In this document: positions 6,746 through 12,700 of the stretch, piece after piece | Layout: each line of letters begins with the position of its first letter | Numbering within the stretch: position 1 is the stretch's first letter | Assembly (NCBI GenBank): GCA_016234425.1 | Contig: JACRCA010000054.1 | Coordinates: forward strand, 1 to 21,626 | DNA: 21,626 nt | Reading direction: 5' to 3' | Source of the DNA: Deltaproteobacteria bacterium | GTDB lineage: Bacteria; Desulfobacterota; SM23-61 | Made by a program: the position numbers and the translations under genes | Notes under the pieces: model-generated | Databases searched by the model: none | Told to the model about the DNA's origin: nothing | Seen by the model: only the letters and a program-made list of their open reading frames with translations

Positions 6746-9376
6746 ATGCGTTTTGATAAATTTACGTTAAAAGCCCAGGAAGCCTTGCAGGAAGCTCAGG
6801 CCCTGGCGGAAAAGCATGAACACCAGCAGATCGAACCGGAGCATCTCTTGTATGTTTTGCTCCGGCAGAGCGAAGGGATCGTTCCGCAGGTGTTTCAAAA
6901 ATTAGGCGTTCCCCTCCCGGAAATCTTTTCCAAAATCGAAGACCTTCTGAAAAGAATCCCGAAAGTTTATGGGGCGGGAATGGGACAGGTTTATCTTTCT
7001 CCCCGGTTGAAAAAAGTTTTGGACATTTCTTTTGAGGAAGCAGACCGGCTGAAGGACACCTATGTGAGCACGGAGCATATGCTCCTGGCTGTCGCGGAAG
7101 AACAGGAGGGAGCAGGATCCAAGATTTTGGCCAGCCAGGGAGTGCACAAGGATGAAATTTACAAAGTGTTGGCCGCGATTCGAGGGTCGCAGAGAGTGAC
7201 CGACCAGAGCCCGGAAGAAAAATACCAGGCCTTGGCCAGGTATACCCGGGATTTGACTGACCTAGGCCGGAAGGGGAAACTGGACCCAGTGATCGGGCGA
7301 GATGATGAAATTCGCCGGGTTCTGCAGGTCCTTTCGCGGCGGACAAAGAATAACCCGGTTTTGATCGGAGAGCCAGGCGTAGGAAAAACCGCCATTGTCG
7401 AAGGCCTGGCCCAGCGCATCGTCAATGGGGATGTGCCGGAGACGCTGAAGAATAAACGTCTGGTGGCCTTGGACCTGGGGGCTCTTATCGCGGGGACAAA
7501 ATACCGGGGAGAGTTTGAGGATCGGTTGAAAGCCCTGCTCAAAGAGATAACAGAAGCAGAAGGGGAGATCATTCTGTTCATCGATGAATTACACACTCTC
7601 GTGGGAGCGGGGGCCGCTGAAGGGGCCATGGACGCCTCGAATATGCTGAAGCCGGCCCTGGCCCGGGGAGAGCTGCGATGTGTGGGAGCCACGACGATTA
7701 ACGAGTACCGCAAGCACGTGGGAAAAGACGCTGCCTTGGAGAGGCGGTTTCAGCCCGTGATGGTCTTGGAGCCCACAGTGGAAGATACCATTGCCATCCT
7801 CCGGGGTCTCAAGGAGCGCTACGAAGTCCATCATGGAGTGCGCATCCAAGATTCAGCTATCGTGGCAGCTGCGACCCTTTCCCACCGCTACATCTCCGAC
7901 CGGTTTTTGCCGGACAAAGCCATCGACCTGATTGACGAGGCCGCCTCCAGGTTGCGCATTGAGATCGATAGCCTGCCCGTTGAGGTTGATGAAGTGGAAC
8001 GCAAGATTACGCAGCTGGAAATCGAGCGGCAGGCGCTTCTCAAAGAAAAAGATCGAACCTCTCGGGAGAGGTTAGAAAAAATCGAGAAGGAATTGACTGA
8101 CCTGAAAACCTCAGCCGAAGCGATGAAAGCTCACTGGCAGAAGGAGAAAGAAGCGATTCAGAAGATCCGTTCCTTAAAGGAGCAGATCGAGGAAGCGAAA
8201 CGGGAGGAGCAGCTGGCCGAGCGGGAAGGGAACCTGGCCAAGGTGGCGGAGATTCGCTACGGCCGGATTAATGAGTTGCAGAAAAAATTAGAAAAAGAAA
8301 ACCAGGCCCTGGTGGGCCTGCAGAAGGAACGGACGATGCTCAAAGAGGAGGTGGAGGCCGAGGATGTTGCTGAAGTGGTGGCCAAATGGACGGGCATTCC
8401 GGTGGCGAAAATGATGGAAGGAGAGGTGGAGAAGCTTCTGAAAATGGAATCCCGGCTGAAGAATCGGGTCCTCGGGCAAGCAGAGGCCATCCGGCTGGTT
8501 TCTAATGCTGTGCGGCGGGCGCGCGCCGACCTCCAGGATCCTAACCGGCCGATCGGGTCGTTCATCTTCCTGGGCCCTACGGGCGTTGGAAAGACAGAGT
8601 TAGCCAGAGCTCTGGCCGAGTTTTTATTCGACGATGAGCAAGCCATGGTGCGCCTCGACATGTCTGAATTCATGGAGAAGCACTCCGTGGCCCGGTTGAT
8701 CGGAGCTCCTCCAGGCTATGTAGGGTATGAAGAAGGGGGATACCTGACAGAAGCTATTCGCCGCAGGCCTTATTCTGTCGTCCTCTTCGATGAAGTAGAA
8801 AAGGCCCATCCTGAGGTTTTTAACGTGCTGCTCCAGATCTTAGATGATGGACGGCTTACAGATGGGAAAGGGCGGACCGTTGATTTTAAAAACATTGTTC
8901 TAATCATGACTTCCAACATAGGCAGTCAGTGGATTCAGGATCTGGGGGCCAATGAACACGAAGAGATGCGCCGCCGTGTACTGGAGGCCTTGAGGGCTCA
9001 TTTCAAGCCGGAATTCCTGAACCGGGTGGATGACGTGGTGATATTTCATGCTCTCACCGTTGAAAATATAAAGGAGATCGTTGAGATTCAACTTAAGAAT
9101 TTGAGGAAGAGACTGGCCGAGCGGAAGATGGACCTTCATCTTACAGAAAGGCCGAAGGAGATTTTAGCCAAAGAAGGGTTCGATCCGGTATATGGCGCCC
9201 GGCCTTTGAAGCGGGCCATCCAGCGCTTAATCCAGGACCCTTTAGCCTTAAAAGTTCTGGAAGGAGAATTTTCGGAGGGGGACACGATCGAAGTAGATGC
9301 CGGGCCTGGGAACGAACTCATCTTTGCCAAAAAATCTGCCAGAGGAAGAGGGCGAGAGATGGCAGCTCATGCCTAA
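6746..9376 (+). CDS. clpB: Chaperone ClpB (Hsp100 disaggregase)
   Basis: A hexameric AAA+ machine that pulls proteins out of aggregates together with DnaK. The 876 residues are slightly longer than E. coli ClpB (857). In order: Clp N-domain (about 1-145), AAA domain 1 with Walker A GEPGVGKT at 208-215 and Walker B ILFIDELHTLVG, a charged coiled-coil middle domain (about 410-530), and AAA domain 2 with Walker A GPTGVGKT at 610-617 and Walker B VVLFDEVEKAHPEV. Both pore loops are canonical: KYRGEFEDR (Tyr253) and GYVGYEEGG (Tyr658). No ClpP-binding tripeptide loop is visible between sensor 1 and PEFLNRVDD, as expected for ClpB. The start ATG follows AAAGGACAG. It lies between hsp20 and dnaK, its functional partners. 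Confidence 0.97.
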   Translation: MRFDKFTLKAQEALQEAQALAEKHEHQQIEPEHLLYVLLRQSEGIVPQVFQKLGVPLPEIFSKIEDLLKRIPKVYGAGMGQVYLSPRLKKVLDISFEEADRLKDTYVSTEHMLLAVAEEQEGAGSKILASQGVHKDEIYKVLAAIRGSQRVTDQSPEEKYQALARYTRDLTDLGRKGKLDPVIGRDDEIRRVLQVLSRRTKNNPVLIGEPGVGKTAIVEGLAQRIVNGDVPETLKNKRLVALDLGALIAGTKYRGEFEDRLKALLKEITEAEGEIILFIDELHTLVGAGAAEGAMDASNMLKPALARGELRCVGATTINEYRKHVGKDAALERRFQPVMVLEPTVEDTIAILRGLKERYEVHHGVRIQDSAIVAAATLSHRYISDRFLPDKAIDLIDEAASRLRIEIDSLPVEVDEVERKITQLEIERQALLKEKDRTSRERLEKIEKELTDLKTSAEAMKAHWQKEKEAIQKIRSLKEQIEEAKREEQLAEREGNLAKVAEIRYGRINELQKKLEKENQALVGLQKERTMLKEEVEAEDVAEVVAKWTGIPVAKMMEGEVEKLLKMESRLKNRVLGQAEAIRLVSNAVRRARADLQDPNRPIGSFIFLGPTGVGKTELARALAEFLFDDEQAMVRLDMSEFMEKHSVARLIGAPPGYVGYEEGGYLTEAIRRRPYSVVLFDEVEKAHPEVFNVLLQILDDGRLTDGKGRTVDFKNIVLIMTSNIGSQWIQDLGANEHEEMRRRVLEALRAHFKPEFLNRVDDVVIFHALTVENIKEIVEIQLKNLRKRLAERKMDLHLTERPKEILAKEGFDPVYGARPLKRAIQRLIQDPLALKVLEGEFSEGDTIEVDAGPGNELIFAKKSARGRGREMAAHA

Positions 9377-9391
9377 GGCGGACTGGTCTGC

Positions 9392-9420
9392 TTGACAAGC
9401 TTGTTGGAAGTGATTAAATT
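9392..9420 (+). promoter_or_regulatory. Candidate promoter of dnaK
   Basis: TTGACA at 9392-9397 and TAAATT at 9415-9420, 17 bases apart. The wider pattern TTGACAA-N15-TTAAATTT closely matches the one before hsp20. A 10-base palindrome, ACAAGCTTGT (9395-9404), overlaps the -35 element. No CIRCE element is present. Confidence 0.5.
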
Positions 9421-9490
9421 TCTTACAGGAATTTCAAGGTTTTTTCCCATTAGGCCCTGATAAGAGGCCGGAATATTGGAGGATTTAGAA

Positions 9491-11383
9491 ATGGCCAAGA
9501 TTATTGGAATCGACCTGGGGACAACTTTTTCTGTCGTAGCTGTGATGGAAGGAGGAGACCCCAAAGTAATCATCAATGAGGAAGGAAGCCGTCTAACCCC
9601 GTCGGTTGTGGCCTTCGTCAAAGACGGAAACCGCCTGGTGGGCCAGGTAGCCAAGAGGCAGGCAGTGACCAATCCCGAAAACACAGTTTATTCCATTAAG
9701 AGGTTTATGGGTCGGCGGTATGAAGAAGTCAATGAAGAAATGAAGATGGTTCCCTATAAAGTGATGAGGGATTCGTCAGGAGCGGCCCGAGTTAAGATTA
9801 AAGATAAAGAGTATTCCCCCCCAGAGATCTCAGCCATGATCCTGCAGAAACTAAGAAAGTCCGCGGAAGAATACTTGGGAGAGAAAGTAACGGATGCGGT
9901 GATCACGGTTCCCGCCTATTTTAATGACAGCCAGCGGCAGGCCACCAAAGACGCAGGGACGATCGCTGGGTTGAATGTGCGGCGGATCATCAATGAGCCC
10001 ACAGCGGCGGCCTTGGCTTATGGGCTGGATAAAAAGAAAGACGAGACCATCGCGGTTTTTGACTTCGGTGGGGGGACCTTTGACATCTCCATCTTGGAGG
10101 TAGGCGATAATGTGGTGGAAGTCAAGTCCACGAACGGGGATACCCACTTGGGTGGAGATAACCTGGATCAGCGGATCATCGATTGGTTGATCGCTGAATT
10201 CAGGAAGGATCAAGGGATTGATCTGGGTAAGGATCTGATGGCTCTGCAGCGGTTGAAGGAAGGAGCGGAGAAGGCTAAGATCGAACTCTCTTCCACCATG
10301 GAGACGGAGATCAACCTTCCCTTCATTACGGCGGATGCGTCTGGGCCCAAGCATATGAACATCAAGCTGACCCGGGCGAAATTCGAATCCCTGGTCATGG
10401 ATCTCTTGGAAAAAACCCTCCCTCCTTGCCGTCAGGCCTTGGAAGATGCCAGTTTAAAACCCCAGCAAATAGATGAAGTGGTGTTAGTGGGCGGATCAAC
10501 CCGCATTCCCAAAGTGCAGGAACTGGTTCGTCAATTCTTCACCAAAGAACCCCACAAGGGGGTGAATCCTGACGAGGTGGTGGCCTTGGGGGCAGCCGTT
10601 CAAGCTGGTGTCTTGGGGGGAGAAGTGAAAGATGTCCTCCTCCTGGATGTGACCCCGCTTTCCCTGGGTATCGAAACCCTGGGTGGAGTCATGACCCGGC
10701 TCATCGAGCGCAACACGACGATACCCACAAAGAAGAGTGAGATTTTTTCGACGGCTGCGGACAATCAAACGAGCGTGGAAATTCACGTCCTCCAAGGAGA
10801 GCGGGACATGGCCCGGGACAACCGCACCCTGGGAAAGTTTCATTTGATGGGGATTCCTCCCGCACCGAGAGGCATACCGCAGATTGAAGTCACCTTTGAT
10901 ATCGACGCCAACGGGATCCTGAATGTTTCCGCCAAGGACCTGGCCACTGGGAAACAACAGGCCATTACCATCACGGCCTCCAGCGGTTTGGCCAAAGAGG
11001 AAGTGGAGAAGATGGTCAAAGAGGCTGAAGTCCACGCCCAGGAGGACAAACGCCGCCGCCAGGAAGCTGAATTGCGCAATCAGGCGGACGCCCTGGTCTA
11101 CACTACGGAAAAGACCCTGAACGAGCACCGGGATAAAATTCCGATCAACGAAGTGAACGCCATCGAAGGGGCCCTGAAAGAGGCCAAAGAGGCCATCGCC
11201 AGCGGAGACATGAGTCGGATTCGCGAGAAGATGGATCTTTTAACGAAAGCATCCCATCATCTGGCCGAGATCATGTACCAGCAGGCCGCTTCCAGACAAA
11301 AAGCGGAGAGTGCTGCGGGGGGGGCTCGCCCTGGGCGGCCTGACGAGGATGTGGTAGACGCTGAATTCGAAGAGAAAAGATGA
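9491..11383 (+). CDS. dnaK: Chaperone DnaK (Hsp70)
   Basis: The central ATP-dependent Hsp70 chaperone. The ATG at 9491 follows GGAGG with 8 bases of spacing and gives 630 residues beginning MAKIIGIDLGTTFSVVAVME, phosphate-binding motif 1 of the ATPase domain. FDFGGGTFDISILE (phosphate 2) and VVLVGGSTRIPKVQ (adenosine site) follow. The linker region reads DVLLLDVTPLSLGIET, and the substrate domain includes ERNTTIPTKKSEIF. The C-terminal helical lid ends in a Gly/Ala-rich stretch and the acidic tail DEDVVDAEFEEKR, close to the EEVD-like ends of bacterial Hsp70s. grpE, usually close to dnaK, is not in the window, and the J-protein that follows is atypical. The gene has its own promoter candidate and a strong terminator. 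Confidence 0.98.
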   Translation: MAKIIGIDLGTTFSVVAVMEGGDPKVIINEEGSRLTPSVVAFVKDGNRLVGQVAKRQAVTNPENTVYSIKRFMGRRYEEVNEEMKMVPYKVMRDSSGAARVKIKDKEYSPPEISAMILQKLRKSAEEYLGEKVTDAVITVPAYFNDSQRQATKDAGTIAGLNVRRIINEPTAAALAYGLDKKKDETIAVFDFGGGTFDISILEVGDNVVEVKSTNGDTHLGGDNLDQRIIDWLIAEFRKDQGIDLGKDLMALQRLKEGAEKAKIELSSTMETEINLPFITADASGPKHMNIKLTRAKFESLVMDLLEKTLPPCRQALEDASLKPQQIDEVVLVGGSTRIPKVQELVRQFFTKEPHKGVNPDEVVALGAAVQAGVLGGEVKDVLLLDVTPLSLGIETLGGVMTRLIERNTTIPTKKSEIFSTAADNQTSVEIHVLQGERDMARDNRTLGKFHLMGIPPAPRGIPQIEVTFDIDANGILNVSAKDLATGKQQAITITASSGLAKEEVEKMVKEAEVHAQEDKRRRQEAELRNQADALVYTTEKTLNEHRDKIPINEVNAIEGALKEAKEAIASGDMSRIREKMDLLTKASHHLAEIMYQQAASRQKAESAAGGARPGRPDEDVVDAEFEEKR

Positions 11384-11396
11384 GTTTTCTTTCTTA

Positions 11397-11422
11397 GGGG
11401 GATCGAGAAGATCCCCCTTTTT
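11397..11422 (+). terminator. Intrinsic terminator after dnaK
   Basis: Perfect 8-base stem GGGGGATC / GATCCCCC (11397-11404 and 11410-11417), 5-base loop, then TTTTT. It lies 13 bases past the dnaK stop, so the J-like and Clp genes downstream should form a separate transcription unit. Confidence 0.9.
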
Positions 11423-11524
11423 CTTTCCGATAGCTTCCAGGCAAAAAATTCCCCAAGCCTAAATTGAGGCGAACCTGCCAAAAAGCCCTGTAAATTTAAG
11501 CTCTTTTTTCTTTCATCTTTTATG

Positions 11525-11554
11525 TTGAAAAGAAAATTTTATTTATGGTATAAG
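11525..11554 (+). promoter_or_regulatory. Candidate promoter of the J-like/Clp pair
   Basis: TTGAAA at 11525-11530 and TATAAG at 11549-11554, 18 bases apart, in an AT-rich stretch between the dnaK terminator and the J-like gene. It differs from the TTGACAA-N15-YTAA pattern of the other heat-shock genes here. Confidence 0.5.
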
Positions 11555-11602
11555 AAAAAACAGAAGGGTGATCCTCCACGAAAGTGATCCACCGCCTTAT
11601 CG

Positions 11603-12700
11603 ATGGCTTCGCAGAAAGATTATTACGATATTTTGGGAGTTCGGAGGGGCGCAACCGAAGAGGAGATTGAGAAGGCATATCAAAAATTAGCCCGCACGTA
11701 TTATTTCGATCCCCATGGTGGCAACAAAACCGCGGAGATAAGGTTTAGGGAAATTTCTGAAGCTTACGATATTCTGTCGAACAAGAAAAAGAGGGAACGA
11801 TACGATCGCTTAGGGCTTGAGGTTTCCTCCCCCAATTTTTGCTGGGAATATGGTCCAGAAGAAGGGGAGAAGGAAAAACCCGATTTTGCCGGGTTTGAGG
11901 ATGTCTTCGGAAGATCCTTCATCTCGGGCGAAGGAAGAGCCTCACAACCCCAAAAAGGAAGAGACTTCCATTGCACTGTGGAGATTGGTCTTGGAAAGAC
12001 GATCCAGGGATTGGTGCAGGAGGTTCAAGTTCAAAGAGAAAATCCTTGTCCGGGCTGTGGGGGCAGAGGGGTTGACCCCGCAGGGCTAAAGAAGGTCTGT
12101 GATGAATGCGGTGGGGCCGGGCAGGTTCAGATCGGCCTTGCTCCTGCGGCTTTTTTGCAAATTTGTGCCCGCTGCCATGGAAGGGGGAAAATTCAAATCC
12201 AGCTCTGTGAGTCTTGTTCTGGGAAAGGCCGGCTGACTCAAAGAGAATCTGTTTACCTGGCGATCCCCTCGGGGGTGGCCGATGGTTGCCGCATCTATCT
12301 CAAGAGAATGGGACAAGCCGGAAAGAACGGGGGTCCCAGGGGCGACCTGGTTGTTAATATCCAGGTGAAAAAACATCCCCTTTTTCATAGAATAGGGGAT
12401 GACCTACATTTGGAGGTGCCGCTGGCCTTTTGGGAGGCAGCGTTGGGAGCTGAGGTTGAGGTCCCATTCCTTGAGGGCCGGATGATCCTAACGATCCCCC
12501 CAGGGGTGCAAAGCGGAGAGCGGATGCGCCTTCAGGGCAAAGGTGTCCCCCATCTTCATGGGGATGGCCGAGGAGACCAGGTCATTTCTTTTAAAATCGT
12601 CGTGCCCCGCGATTGGGATGAAAGGGCCAAAGAAATTTTAGGGGAACTCAAGCGACTGAACCCTGAAAACCCGCGGAAGGGATGGCGCTGGCATGATTGA
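11603..12700 (+). CDS. DnaJ-like protein with a degenerate J domain (HPD replaced by YFD)
   Basis: Overall a type A DnaJ layout in 365 residues. The J domain is at about 5-69 (DYYDILGVRRGATEEEIEKA ... FREISEAYDIL). A short linker follows with FAGFEDVFG instead of a long Gly/Phe region. A full four-repeat zinc domain covers 149-212 (CPGCGGRG, CDECGGAG, CARCHGRG, CESCSGKG), and two C-terminal client-binding barrels follow. The essential HPD tripeptide between helices II and III is missing: residues 33-38 read YYFDPH, so HPD aligns with Tyr34-Phe35-Asp36. In known J-proteins HPD is needed to stimulate DnaK ATP hydrolysis, so this protein may not act as a normal DnaK co-chaperone (inference). The ATG at 11603 has only a weak ribosome site. 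The 3' end overlaps the next gene, a Clp ATPase, by 8 bases. Confidence 0.9.
   Translation: MASQKDYYDILGVRRGATEEEIEKAYQKLARTYYFDPHGGNKTAEIRFREISEAYDILSNKKKRERYDRLGLEVSSPNFCWEYGPEEGEKEKPDFAGFEDVFGRSFISGEGRASQPQKGRDFHCTVEIGLGKTIQGLVQEVQVQRENPCPGCGGRGVDPAGLKKVCDECGGAGQVQIGLAPAAFLQICARCHGRGKIQIQLCESCSGKGRLTQRESVYLAIPSGVADGCRIYLKRMGQAGKNGGPRGDLVVNIQVKKHPLFHRIGDDLHLEVPLAFWEAALGAEVEVPFLEGRMILTIPPGVQSGERMRLQGKGVPHLHGDGRGDQVISFKIVVPRDWDERAKEILGELKRLNPENPRKGWRWHD

Noticed and set aside
7159..7713. Long minus-strand open frame inside clpB.
   Set aside because: It lies fully opposite conserved ClpB sequence, is rich in Ser, Arg and Pro as expected of shadow frames, and has no matching motif.
9377..9490. 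CIRCE operator (TTAGCACTC-N9-GAGTGCTAA) before dnaK.
   Set aside because: Neither arm is present here or before hsp20 or clpB, so HrcA control is not supported.
10496..11128. Long open frame on the minus strand inside dnaK (about 210 codons).
   Set aside because: It is antisense to a highly conserved dnaK region, resembles no family I know, and long antisense frames opposite hsp70 genes are a known codon-bias artefact.
11699..11716. Frameshift or sequencing error as the cause of the missing HPD.
   Set aside because: The frame stays open with good J-domain similarity on both sides and the length is unchanged. Simple substitution is the more direct reading.
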